NCBI RefSeq assembly: GCF_003932855.1
Contig: NZ_RQYZ01000007.1
Span: 1-64,000 of the forward strand
Origin: Tessaracoccus sp. OH4464_COT-324
GTDB taxonomy: Bacteria; Actinomycetota; Actinomycetes; Propionibacteriales; Propionibacteriaceae
Direction of reading: 5' to 3'
Length of the DNA stretch: 64,000 nucleotides
The translations under genes and the position numbers were made by a program. The first letter of the stretch is position 1. Every line of letters begins with the position of its first letter. The notes beneath the pieces are model-generated. The model was not told where the DNA came from, made no database searches, and saw nothing but the letters and a program-made list of their open reading frames with translations. Positions 9,315 to 17,272 of this stretch are shown here, piece by piece.

Positions 9315-9407
9315 CTACAAATAAGACACCAGGGCGCCGACCAGCGCGACGACTACGACGCCGAGCAGGACGAGCGGGATCAATTTCTGGTGCACGCGGG
9401 GGTTCAT
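9315..9407 (-). CDS. 30-residue single-span membrane microprotein
   Basis: An ATG at 9407 opens 30 codons: a short basic N-terminus (MNPRVHQKLIP), one hydrophobic helix (LVLLGVVVVALVGALV), then SYL and stop. Translation fits a tail-anchored single-span protein. The start has no Shine-Dalgarno site but lies 8 nt after a TAGACT -10 hexamer, as expected for a leaderless transcript. The next gene begins 7 nt after its stop, so they form an operon. No function is known to me; it may be a small partner of the anchored protein. Confidence 0.6.
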   Translation of the reverse strand: MNPRVHQKLIPLVLLGVVVVALVGALVSYL

Positions 9408-9415
9408 CGTCGCAC

Positions 9416-9446
9416 AGTCTACGCGGTGCCGAAAAGACCTGTTCAA
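9416..9446 (-). promoter_or_regulatory. Promoter for the microprotein operon
   Basis: On the minus strand TTGAAC (9441-9446) and TAGACT (9416-9421) are separated by 19 nt. The ATG at 9407 follows the -10 by 8 nt, predicting a leaderless or nearly leaderless mRNA. Confidence 0.6.
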
Positions 9447-9478
9447 CCGATTCACGCTTCAGAAGACGCGGCCTCGAC

Positions 9479-9484
9479 TAGCCT
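9479..9484 (+). promoter_or_regulatory. -10 hexamer TAGCCT of a leaderless gene
   Basis: TAGCCT is followed by exactly 6 nt and then the ATG at 9491; no ribosome binding site lies between. Confidence 0.5.
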
Positions 9485-9490
9485 TTCTAC

Positions 9491-10102
9491 ATGCTGGACT
9501 GTTACGCGATCACCATCGACGATGCCCGCGACATCTTCCGCGCGGACGAGCAGCTTTCGGCCGAGCTCACTGCCGCTGCTTCGAGTGCCTTCCCCTCCCA
9601 TTCACGCAGGTCACGGGGCTTCTGGCCGCTGATCCGCCAATCCCCCACCCGGGTAGACCCCGCCCGCCCCACCACCGAAGATCTCACCACAATGCTGAGC
9701 GGCGGCTTCATCCCGCCCGAACGCATGGCCGCCAGCTGGAAGCTATTCCGGGTGCTGCTCGCCCACCGCGCCACGGAGCACCTCACAATCGACATCGCTG
9801 CCCGCCAGCTGGACGAGGCGGAGTTCGACCTCTCACGCCACGGTCTGGACAGCCACTTCTCCATCCGGCGCCTGGGAGAACGGCCCCTCGGCATCCCGCT
9901 GCGCGCCCCCACCGGGCGCGTCTGCGGCTACGCCAAGCTGGTGCACGTCGCCGAGACAGCCGCCGCACTGCGCGCCGTGTTGGAGGCGGACGACGAGGAG
10001 TCGCCCATCGAAACCGGCACCCGGGAAGCAGCTGATCCTCTCCTCGACCTGTGCGAACGGGCGGCCGAAAAGGGGCTCGATCTCGTCGTCCTGGAAAGCT
10101 GA
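9491..10102 (+). CDS. Hypothetical cytoplasmic protein
   Basis: A 203-residue protein with no signal peptide or membrane helix and no family I can name with confidence. It opens with a CYAITIDDARDIF segment and has a mixed alpha/beta pattern with a central SWKLFRVLLAH helix and a C-terminal KGLDLVVLES strand. Actinobacterial proteins of similar length and opening are annotated only as domains of unknown function. It is monocistronic, divergent from the microprotein operon and convergent with pyc. The start follows a TAGCCT hexamer by 6 nt, implying a leaderless message. Confidence 0.55.
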   Translation: MLDCYAITIDDARDIFRADEQLSAELTAAASSAFPSHSRRSRGFWPLIRQSPTRVDPARPTTEDLTTMLSGGFIPPERMAASWKLFRVLLAHRATEHLTIDIAARQLDEAEFDLSRHGLDSHFSIRRLGERPLGIPLRAPTGRVCGYAKLVHVAETAAALRAVLEADDEESPIETGTREAADPLLDLCERAAEKGLDLVVLES

Positions 10103-10199
10103 CGCCCAGGCCCAAGCAAAGATTGCCCTGGGATGCGGCGCACCTGACCGGGCAGCCCTGGTTCGTACCTTCCCGACCGGCATGTCAGACGCAGAAGGC

Positions 10200-10237
10200 G
10201 GCTGCCGCAGCCCCGGCCGGTCCCGCCTGCGGCAGCC
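10200..10237 (-). terminator. Hairpin downstream of pyc
   Basis: GGCTGCCGCAG (10200-10210) pairs perfectly with CTGCGGCAGCC (10227-10237) around a 16-nt loop, 30 nt past the pyc stop. There is no T-run, which is usual in high-GC actinobacteria. It may serve both convergent genes. Confidence 0.55.
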
Positions 10238-10266
10238 CCGCTCCGGCGGCGAGGCCGAACCAAGTT

Positions 10267-13200
10267 TTAAGCCTGAATCACCAGCACCAGGTCGCCGCCG
10301 CTCAGCTGAGTCGTCGAGGGGATCGCCAAACGAAGCACCCGGCCCGAGATGGGGGCGTTGATGCTCGCCTCCATCTTCATCGCCTCAATGGTGGCCACCG
10401 GGTCGCCCGCAGCCACCTCGTCGCCCTCCACCACCGTCGGGGTCACGGCGCCCGCGAACGGCACAGCAACGTGGCCCGGGTTCCCCGGATCGGCCTTCTC
10501 CGCCGCCGGCACCTCGGATTCCAGCGAGTTGTCCCGCACCCGCACCGGACGCAGCTGACCGTTCAGCAGGGTCATCACGGAGCGTTTGGCTCGCTTGTCT
10601 GGCTCCCCGATCGAGGCAAGTCTCATCAGCAGCGTCACGCCCTTGCCCAACGGCACCTCGTACTCGCGCCCCGGGCGCATCCCGTACAAGAACGGCACCG
10701 TCGGGATCAGCGAGACATCCCCGTAGTCCTCGCGCAGCTGCTCGAAGTCCTTGGTGGGGGTCGGGAACAGCAGCCGGTTCAGCGTTTCCTGCCGCTCGCG
10801 GCCCGGCTCGGCAAGCCTGGCCACGTCGTCGGGAGCGACGTCGGTGAGCCGAGGCCGCTGCCTACGTCCGGTGAGCGCCTTGACCCGGAACTCCTCCGGC
10901 CACCCACCCGCGGGGGTGCCGAGCTCGCCGTTCAAGAAACCGATGACCGAGTCGGGGATGTCGAAGCGCTGCGGATCGGACTCGAACTCCTCGGGATCCG
11001 CATCCACCGCCACCAGGTGTAGGGCCAGGTCGCCCACCACCTTCGACGACGGAGTCACCTTCGTCGGCCGCCCCAGGATCTTGTCGGCGGCCGCATACAT
11101 ATCCTCAATGGCCTCGAACTGCTCCCCCAAGCCGAGCGCGATCGCCTGCTGCCGCAGGTTGGACAGCTGCCCGCCCGGGATCTCGTGCTTGTACACGCGG
11201 CCAGTCGGCGCGGGCAGGCCCGACTCGAACGGCCGGTACAGCTTCCGCACCGCTTCCCAATAGGGTTCGAGATCCGCCACCGCCGCCTGATCCAGGTCGG
11301 GCATCCGCTCGGTGCCGTCCAGGGCGGCCAGCAGCGCCGACATCGGCGGCTGCGACGTGGTGGAGCTGAGCGCGGAGTTCGCCACGTCAACGGCGTCCAC
11401 CCCCACCTCGATGGCCGCCACCAGCGTCGCCAGCTGCCCACCCGTCGTGTCGTGCGTGTGCAGATGCACGGGCAGGTCGAACCGCTCCCGCAGCGCGGAA
11501 ACGAGACGGCGCGCGGCCTCCGGGCGCAGCAGCCCCGCCATGTCCTTGATCGCCAGGATGTGCGCGCCCGCGGCCACGATCCGCTCCGCGAGCCGCAGGT
11601 AGTGGTCAAGCGTGTAGGTGCTTTCGGCCGGGTCCAGCAGATTCGACGTGTAGCACAGCGCCACCTCCGCCACCGCATCCGTGGCGCGCACCGCGTCGAT
11701 AGCCGGACGCATCTGCTCGACATCGTTCAGCGCGTCGAAGATGCGGAAGATGTCGATGCCGGTGATAGCGGCCTCGTGCACGAACGCTTCCGTCACTACC
11801 GTCGGATACGGGGTATAGCCGACGGTGTTACGCCCACGCAGCAGCATCTGCAGGTTTTGGTTCGGCATCGCCGCGCGCAGCTTCGCAAGCCGCTCCCACG
11901 GGTCCTCGCCAAGGAAACGCAGCGCCACGTCGTAGGTGGCCCCACCCCAGCACTCAACGGAGAACATGTTGGGCAGCAGTCGTGCCTGGTGGGGGGCGAC
12001 CGCGACGAGGTCGCGCGTGCGCAACCGGGTGGCGAGCAGCGACTGGTGGGCGTCACGGTAGGTGGTGTCGGTGACCTGCACCTTCGTCGCGGCGCGCAGC
12101 TCCGCGGCGAAGGCCTCGGCCCCTAGCCGCAGCAGCCGGTCGTGGCTGCCCGGCGGCGCGGGGTGCGCGAGGTCCACCGGCGGCAGCTTCTCGCTGGGCT
12201 CCAGCTCTGTCGGCGCAGGGCCGTGCGGCTGGTTGACGGTGACGTCGGCCACCCAGCGCAGCAACTTCGTCGCGCGGTCAGCGGGGGTGCGCGCCTTCAA
12301 CAGATACGGCCGCTCGTCGATAAACGACGTGGACATCCCAGGCTGTGCGAAACCGGGGTCGTCCAGCACCGCCCGCAGGAAGGGAATGTTGGAGGCGATC
12401 CCCCGGATGCGGAACTCCGCCAGCGCCCGCTTGGCGCGCGCCACCGCCAGTTCCAGGGTGCGCCCCCGCGCCGTGAGCTTGGTCAGCAGCGAGTCGAAGT
12501 GTGGTGAGATCTCGACGCCCGCGCCCGAGGTGCCACCGTCGAGCCGGATACCCGCGCCAAGGGCGGAGCGGTAGGCGGTGATGACGCCGGTATCCGGACG
12601 GAAGCTGTTGGTGGGGTCCTCGGTGGTGATCCGGCACTGGAGCGCCGCGCCCCGGATAGCCAGCTCGTCTTGCCGGATGCCGATCTCGTCGAGGGTTTCG
12701 CCCGCCGCGATGCGCAGCTGCGCCTGCACCAGGTCGACATCGGTGATTTCCTCCGTCACCGTGTGCTCCACCTGGATGCGCGGGTTCATCTCGATGAAGA
12801 CATGCTGGCCCGCGCGCGGCCCCTGAGTCTCCACCAGGAACTCGACGGTTCCCGCACAGGTGTAGCCGATGGCGCGCGCAAACTTCACCGCGTCGCCGGT
12901 CAGGGCGGCGCGCAACTCGTCGGAGATGTGGGGTGCCGGCGCGATCTCCACCACCTTCTGGTGGCGGCGCTGGATGGAGCAGTCGCGCTCGAACAGGTGC
13001 ACGATATTTCCTGCGGAGTCACCGAGGATCTGCACCTCGATGTGACGCGGCGCGGCCACGGCCTGCTCGATGAAGACGGTGGCGTCGCCGAACGCCCCGT
13101 CGGCCTCCCGCATCGCCGCACGCAGCTCGTCACGGAACCTGGCCGGGTCGTCGACGCGCCGCATCCCGCGCCCGCCGCCACCAAGCACGGCTTTGATGAA

Positions 13201-13665
13201 CACCGGGAAGCCGATCTGCTCCGCAGCCGCCGCCAGCTCGTCCTCGTCGGTGCCGGGCCGGCTGGAGCTGAGCGTCGGTACACCGGCCGCCCGGGCCGCC
13301 TCGACGGCCCGGACCTTGTTGCCGGCCATCGTCAGCACCTCGGGCGAGGGACCGATAAAAGTGATGCCGTTTTCCTGGCAGGCGGTGGCCAGGTCGGGAT
13401 TCTCGGATAGGAAGCCGTAGCCGGGATAGATCGCATCGGCCCCGGATTCCTTGGCCGCCCGGATGATCTCGTCGATGCTCAGATAGGCACGCACGGGATG
13501 GCCAACTTCGCCGATCTGGTAAGACTCGTGAGCCTTGATGCGGTGGTCCGCGTTTCGGTCTTCGTAGGCGAACACCGCGACGGTGTCGCAGCCCAGCTCA
13601 TATGCCGCCCGGAATGCGCGCACTGCGATCTCGCCCCGGTTGGCCACCAATACCTTCGTGAACAT
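10267..13665 (-). CDS. pyc: Pyruvate carboxylase
   Basis: A single-chain biotin enzyme that carboxylates pyruvate to oxaloacetate, an anaplerotic reaction. Order: biotin carboxylase (about 1-450; VLVANRGEIA start, GGGGRGMR ATP loop, EMNPRIQVEHTVTEE), carboxyltransferase (about 490-800; DTTYRDAHQS and VHLHTHDTTGG), allosteric linker, and biotinyl domain at the C-terminus with EAMKMEA, biotinylated Lys1097. Length (1132) is normal. The ATG at 13665 is preferred over the in-frame TTG at 13671 because a TAAAGT hexamer ends 6 nt before it. The gene is monocistronic, divergent from the GyrI-like module. Confidence 0.96.
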   Translation of the reverse strand: MFTKVLVANRGEIAVRAFRAAYELGCDTVAVFAYEDRNADHRIKAHESYQIGEVGHPVRAYLSIDEIIRAAKESGADAIYPGYGFLSENPDLATACQENGITFIGPSPEVLTMAGNKVRAVEAARAAGVPTLSSSRPGTDEDELAAAAEQIGFPVFIKAVLGGGGRGMRRVDDPARFRDELRAAMREADGAFGDATVFIEQAVAAPRHIEVQILGDSAGNIVHLFERDCSIQRRHQKVVEIAPAPHISDELRAALTGDAVKFARAIGYTCAGTVEFLVETQGPRAGQHVFIEMNPRIQVEHTVTEEITDVDLVQAQLRIAAGETLDEIGIRQDELAIRGAALQCRITTEDPTNSFRPDTGVITAYRSALGAGIRLDGGTSGAGVEISPHFDSLLTKLTARGRTLELAVARAKRALAEFRIRGIASNIPFLRAVLDDPGFAQPGMSTSFIDERPYLLKARTPADRATKLLRWVADVTVNQPHGPAPTELEPSEKLPPVDLAHPAPPGSHDRLLRLGAEAFAAELRAATKVQVTDTTYRDAHQSLLATRLRTRDLVAVAPHQARLLPNMFSVECWGGATYDVALRFLGEDPWERLAKLRAAMPNQNLQMLLRGRNTVGYTPYPTVVTEAFVHEAAITGIDIFRIFDALNDVEQMRPAIDAVRATDAVAEVALCYTSNLLDPAESTYTLDHYLRLAERIVAAGAHILAIKDMAGLLRPEAARRLVSALRERFDLPVHLHTHDTTGGQLATLVAAIEVGVDAVDVANSALSSTTSQPPMSALLAALDGTERMPDLDQAAVADLEPYWEAVRKLYRPFESGLPAPTGRVYKHEIPGGQLSNLRQQAIALGLGEQFEAIEDMYAAADKILGRPTKVTPSSKVVGDLALHLVAVDADPEEFESDPQRFDIPDSVIGFLNGELGTPAGGWPEEFRVKALTGRRQRPRLTDVAPDDVARLAEPGRERQETLNRLLFPTPTKDFEQLREDYGDVSLIPTVPFLYGMRPGREYEVPLGKGVTLLMRLASIGEPDKRAKRSVMTLLNGQLRPVRVRDNSLESEVPAAEKADPGNPGHVAVPFAGAVTPTVVEGDEVAAGDPVATIEAMKMEASINAPISGRVLRLAIPSTTQLSGGDLVLVIQA

Positions 13666-13671
13666 GCGCAA

Positions 13672-13677
13672 ACTTTA
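13672..13677 (-). promoter_or_regulatory. -10 hexamer TAAAGT of pyc
   Basis: TAAAGT on the minus strand is followed by 6 nt and the ATG at 13665, so pyc mRNA is probably leaderless. The divergent -10 for the neighbour lies about 54 nt away. Confidence 0.5.
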
Positions 13678-13730
13678 CAGGGCCCGCCCCGTCCCGGCCA
13701 GGTAGTTCTTAGGCGGGCGTGGCGCGGCGC

Positions 13731-13736
13731 TAGTGT
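13731..13736 (+). promoter_or_regulatory. -10 hexamer TAGTGT of the GyrI-like/kinase/HIRAN operon
   Basis: TAGTGT is followed by 6 nt and the ATG at 13743. This is the only promoter candidate for the three overlapping genes to 15941. Confidence 0.5.
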
Positions 13737-13742
13737 GGTGCT

Positions 13743-14249
13743 ATGGGCTTGAACATCATCGAATTCGTGGAGTTCCGGGGCATGGACACGGTCGTGGTGC
13801 GCCGGGAATCTCTGGAGATAGGCGAGCTCGTCGAGTTCATGGACGACTGCTTTACCGCCCTCGGAGAGGCGATCCGGCGGGGGCTGTTTCGGCCCGTCGG
13901 GCCGGCCTTCTGCCGCTTTGACTCGCCGATCGCCCACCATGTGAGTGTGGAGGCGGGTTTCCCCGTCGCCCACCCGCTGGACCACGCGAAGCGCATCGGT
14001 GCCGAGAAGGTGCTCCCCTCCTCCCTGCCCGCCGGCCGCACCGCCGTCGCCACCTACGAGGGCTCCTACGATGATCTGCACGGCGCATGGGAAGAGTTCC
14101 TCGACGATTTGAGCGACCGCGGCTACATCACCGGCGAGCCACACTGGGAGTTCTACGACGAGGGCCCCACCCCGGACTCAACCAGTGAGCGCTACAAGAC
14201 CACCCTCGCGATCCCCGTGCTCGACGCCGAACAGCCGACCTCGACGTGA
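13743..14249 (+). CDS. GyrI-like/effector-binding-domain protein
   Basis: The 168 residues resemble the GyrI-like small-molecule-binding fold (AraC-type effector-binding, SOUL/SHS2 type). Visible parts are an opening beta segment, a helix with ELVEFMDDCFTALGEAI, a PAFCRFDSP strand, a GRTAVATYEGSYDDLHGAWEEF repeat unit, and a late WEFYDEGPTPDSTSERYKTTLAIPV strand pair. Two structural repeats are expected. There is no DNA-binding domain, so it would bind a ligand or protein only. Its stop overlaps the next ATG (ATGA at 14246-14249), so the kinase is translationally coupled. Whether it belongs functionally to that module is unproven. Confidence 0.7.
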   Translation: MGLNIIEFVEFRGMDTVVVRRESLEIGELVEFMDDCFTALGEAIRRGLFRPVGPAFCRFDSPIAHHVSVEAGFPVAHPLDHAKRIGAEKVLPSSLPAGRTAVATYEGSYDDLHGAWEEFLDDLSDRGYITGEPHWEFYDEGPTPDSTSERYKTTLAIPVLDAEQPTST

Positions 14250-15247
14250 ATTCGAACCCAACAAGCCCGCTGTGCCCTGTTTGCGATGATGGGAGCTGGG
14301 CCCAGTTCTCGGCAGAGATAACAGCCGACGTCGAAGTTGAGGACGAAGTCATGGGGCAGAAGAAAAAGCTGTGGATCACCACAAGATCCCCCGCTACCGG
14401 CAACAAGGAACGCTGGCTCGTCAAGTATGTTCGTGGCCCTGCACCGGGACAAGGAAGCAGTTCAAGCTGCGCCAGGGGCGAAGACTGGGCGGAAGGGCTT
14501 GCACACTTCGTCACCCGCCAGCTGGGGCTGCCTTCCCCTTGCGTATGCCTGGCAGTTGATCCCGAGGGAGCCCGGGCCAGCTTGATCAAAGACTTTTGTA
14601 AACCCGGACAACAGCTGATACACGGAAGCGAACTTCTGGTCGCTTCCGTTCAGGGCTACGAAGTCGAGACCCCCAAGCGAGAGAACCCCGTGTACACGGT
14701 CAACAACATCATGCGAGTTTTGGAAACTTGCAGTCCGACTGAAGGCAGCGGCTTCACGACTGCTCCCGGACAGTTCGCCGGGTATCTCGTGTTCGACGCG
14801 CTCGTCGCGGGCAGGGATCGTCATCACCATAACTGGGGGGTGCTTCAAGACGCTGGAGCCCAAAACCCGCCAGCGTTGGCCCCAACCTACGACCACAACA
14901 ACGCCTTCGGCTGCGACATCCCACCGCACAAATTGACAAACTATGTTGGCCACCCCAGCCGCTTGGCAAATTGGGCCCGCAAAGGAAAGAGCCACCACCA
15001 CGCAGGCCAGCCATCCTTGGTGGACATCGCGGCAGCTGCCTTGAAATATTGCTGCGAGCAACCCCTAACCGGCTACCGGGATGACCTAGACTTGGTCCTC
15101 CGAAAGCTTGAGGATCTGGATGTTCAGGCGGTCCAGCGTGTGGCGGGACGTATCCCCGAACACGTGCTCCCGAGGGAACATGTTGAGTTCATCGGGCTGT
15201 TGCTGGAGGAGAACAGAGGGAGAGTCCGAGATGCAATCCGTACTTGA
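14246..15247 (+). CDS. HipA-like protein kinase (catalytic part only)
   Basis: A 333-residue protein with HipA-type kinase signatures: an ATP-site lysine in WLVKY (Lys60), the catalytic loop GRDRHHHNWG (Asp191, Asn196), and a metal-binding aspartate in TYDHNNAFG (Asp216). HipA kinases phosphorylate targets such as glutamyl-tRNA synthetase and act as toxins. The N-terminal HipA subdomain is absent; instead there is a CPVC motif at residues 10-13. The missing subdomain appears to be supplied by the next gene, whose ATG overlaps this 3' end by 17 nt. No HipB-type antitoxin is adjacent. Base composition looks less GC-rich than the flanks, suggesting transfer. Confidence 0.75.
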   Translation: MNSNPTSPLCPVCDDGSWAQFSAEITADVEVEDEVMGQKKKLWITTRSPATGNKERWLVKYVRGPAPGQGSSSSCARGEDWAEGLAHFVTRQLGLPSPCVCLAVDPEGARASLIKDFCKPGQQLIHGSELLVASVQGYEVETPKRENPVYTVNNIMRVLETCSPTEGSGFTTAPGQFAGYLVFDALVAGRDRHHHNWGVLQDAGAQNPPALAPTYDHNNAFGCDIPPHKLTNYVGHPSRLANWARKGKSHHHAGQPSLVDIAAAALKYCCEQPLTGYRDDLDLVLRKLEDLDVQAVQRVAGRIPEHVLPREHVEFIGLLLEENRGRVRDAIRT

Positions 15248-15941
15248 GGCGAATCAACCCGAGGCTTCCAAACTCGTTCAACACAAGTTCCGCCTGATCT
15301 GGAAGGATCCCGAAAGCCGCCGGTACCACTTGGTAGGGCAGTTCGAAGCGCTGACCGACGGCCGCTACGCCTTCGGTTACGACGCCGCCGCAGCCAAGCT
15401 GAGCGGGTTTCACCCCCTGGTCCAGTTCCCGGACCTCACCAAGGTGTACCTCCACAACTCCCTGCCCGTGTTCTTCGCCAATCGGGTGATGACCAAACGC
15501 AGAGAAAACTACGCAGAGTACATGGGCTGGCTCGGGTTGAGCACGGACGCCCCACCCGTCGAGGTCCTGGCCCGCACCGGGGGCGGCCGCGCCACGGACA
15601 CTTTCCATGTGGTCGACTCCTTCGAACCCGACTCCGAAGGTGTGCGGTGCGGCCGGTTCTTCGTCTCGGGGGTACGCCACCGCTTCCGGGGTGACCTGAG
15701 CCGCTTCAAACCGGGTGATGAACTCACCATCGTTCCGGAGCCGGACAACCTGGTGAACAGCAGAGCGCTTCTGCTGGGGAAAGGGGAGGTTGAGCTGGGT
15801 TGGGTGCCCGACTGGCTGCTGAACGACGTACACGAGATGCTCGACAACGAGGAACTGCGCATCACGATCGAGCGGATCAACCTGGACGCCCCACCGCACC
15901 TGGCTATCCTCAGCAAGCTAGTGGCGAGGCCCCGAGGCTGA
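15231..15941 (+). CDS. HipS-like N-terminal domain fused to a HIRAN domain
   Basis: The ATG at 15231, with GAGGGAGAG upstream, gives 236 residues. Residues about 15-120 look like the N-terminal subdomain of HipA (HipS): YHLVGQFEALTDGRYAFGYD, FHPLVQFPDLTKVY, LPVFFANRVM, then VLARTGGGRATD. Residues about 135-236 match a HIRAN domain: FFVSGVRHRF, LSRFKPGDELTIVPEPDN, ALLLGKGEVELGWVPDWLL. HIRAN domains bind DNA ends or stalled forks. With the overlapping kinase gene this resembles a split HipA in which the regulatory half carries a DNA-binding module. A role as the kinase's neutralising or targeting partner is inference. Confidence 0.7.
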   Translation: MQSVLEANQPEASKLVQHKFRLIWKDPESRRYHLVGQFEALTDGRYAFGYDAAAAKLSGFHPLVQFPDLTKVYLHNSLPVFFANRVMTKRRENYAEYMGWLGLSTDAPPVEVLARTGGGRATDTFHVVDSFEPDSEGVRCGRFFVSGVRHRFRGDLSRFKPGDELTIVPEPDNLVNSRALLLGKGEVELGWVPDWLLNDVHEMLDNEELRITIERINLDAPPHLAILSKLVARPRG

Positions 15942-15969
15942 CAACCGCTCCGGGCGACCGACGGGGTGT

Positions 15970-17262
15970 TCAGCCCAGGCGGGCGACGGCCACGGGCGAG
16001 GAAGCCAGCTCAGCGGGCACCTCGTCGCCGGTGGCCGACGAACCCAGCCAAGTGACCGGCAGGCCCAGCAGCGCGTCGGGCAGATCGAGGCGGGCCCCGT
16101 CGAGCACGTGCACGTAGACGACGCCGTCGCGGCACACGATCCGCTGCCCGCCGAATACCCCGTCGCGCCAGGGCCGGGTGCCGTACACGGCATCCCCGTT
16201 TCGGCCGAGCCAGCTGCCGAGCTCTTCCATCGCGGCCGCCTGCACGTCGGGGATGGTGCCGTCCGAGCGTGGCCCCACGTTGATCAGCAGGTTTCCGTTC
16301 TTTGCGACGACATCCACCAGGAGTCGGATCAGTTCCGCCCCGCTCAGGGAGTCCTCGGCGGTCTCCGCCTGGTTGTAGCCGAAGGAGCGGCCGAGCCCGC
16401 GCGTCGCCTCCCAAGGGTGGTCGATCTTGTGCGGGATGTTCCGGTATTCGCGGGTGAGGAAGCCGTGGTAGGGCACACCCCATCGGTCGTTCAACGCGCC
16501 ATCGGGCACCCGCGCCACATACCTTCGGAACAGCGCCGCAAGTGCGAACTCCTCCCGGCCCTTACCACCGTCGGGCCAGTCGATGTCGTTCCACAGCACG
16601 TCGGGGGAGAAACGGTCAATGAGTTCTTCGAGTTGCGCGGCGCTGTAGCGCGCGAACCGCTCGTCGTTGCGCCGAAACAGGAACAACTCACGGTCGGATT
16701 GGATGGGCGGGAAGTCGCTCACATGCCAATCGAGGGCACCCGAAAAGTAGACCCCGAAGCGCAGGCCGATCGCGCGCGTCGCGTCGTGCAGCTCCCGAAT
16801 CAGGTCGCGGCCGGGTCCGCGCCGCACCGAGTTGAAGGATGTGGTTCCAGTGTCCCACAGGCAGAACCCTTCGTGGTGTTTCGCCGTCGGCACGACGTAG
16901 CGCGCACCCGCAGCCGCGATCTGCCCGATCAGGCGGCTCGCGTCGAAGTCGGGCATCCGCCACTGGTCGGCGAAGTCCTCGTAGGAGGTGCCCACCCCGT
17001 AGATCCGCTCGTGCCGCTCCCGAGTCGGCGACGGGATCCGCACCGTGTTGCCGTACCATTCGGCATAGCGATGCAGCGCGTAGGCGTCCTCGACCGGCGT
17101 TGGCCCGTCCCCGGTCAAAGCCCAGCCCGGCACCGAGTACAGGCCGAGATGGATGAAGAACCCGAGCTTGGCGTCCGTGAACCACTCCGGGACGCCAGGG
17201 CGGGGATAGCTCGGCGCATCGTCGCCGAAATCCGGACCCTGGCGCGTATCAAAATCAAGCAC
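15970..17262 (-). CDS. Alpha-L-fucosidase, GH29
   Basis: A GH29 retaining fucosidase of 430 residues. Family marks are PEWFTDAKLGFFIHLGLYSVPGW near the N-terminus, the Tyr/Lys/His segment YVVPTAKHHEGFCLWD, the nucleophile region PDVLWNDIDWP, and LLINVGPRSDGTIP later. There is no signal peptide, so it acts in the cytoplasm on imported oligosaccharides or glycosides. The GTG start has a GAGGAGG site. It is the last gene of a minus-strand series with a ROK kinase (10 nt upstream) and an ABC importer, which makes a fucosylated substrate plausible. Confidence 0.9.
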   Translation of the reverse strand: MLDFDTRQGPDFGDDAPSYPRPGVPEWFTDAKLGFFIHLGLYSVPGWALTGDGPTPVEDAYALHRYAEWYGNTVRIPSPTRERHERIYGVGTSYEDFADQWRMPDFDASRLIGQIAAAGARYVVPTAKHHEGFCLWDTGTTSFNSVRRGPGRDLIRELHDATRAIGLRFGVYFSGALDWHVSDFPPIQSDRELFLFRRNDERFARYSAAQLEELIDRFSPDVLWNDIDWPDGGKGREEFALAALFRRYVARVPDGALNDRWGVPYHGFLTREYRNIPHKIDHPWEATRGLGRSFGYNQAETAEDSLSGAELIRLLVDVVAKNGNLLINVGPRSDGTIPDVQAAAMEELGSWLGRNGDAVYGTRPWRDGVFGGQRIVCRDGVVYVHVLDGARLDLPDALLGLPVTWLGSSATGDEVPAELASSPVAVARLG

Positions 17263-17272
17263 CTTTTCCTCC

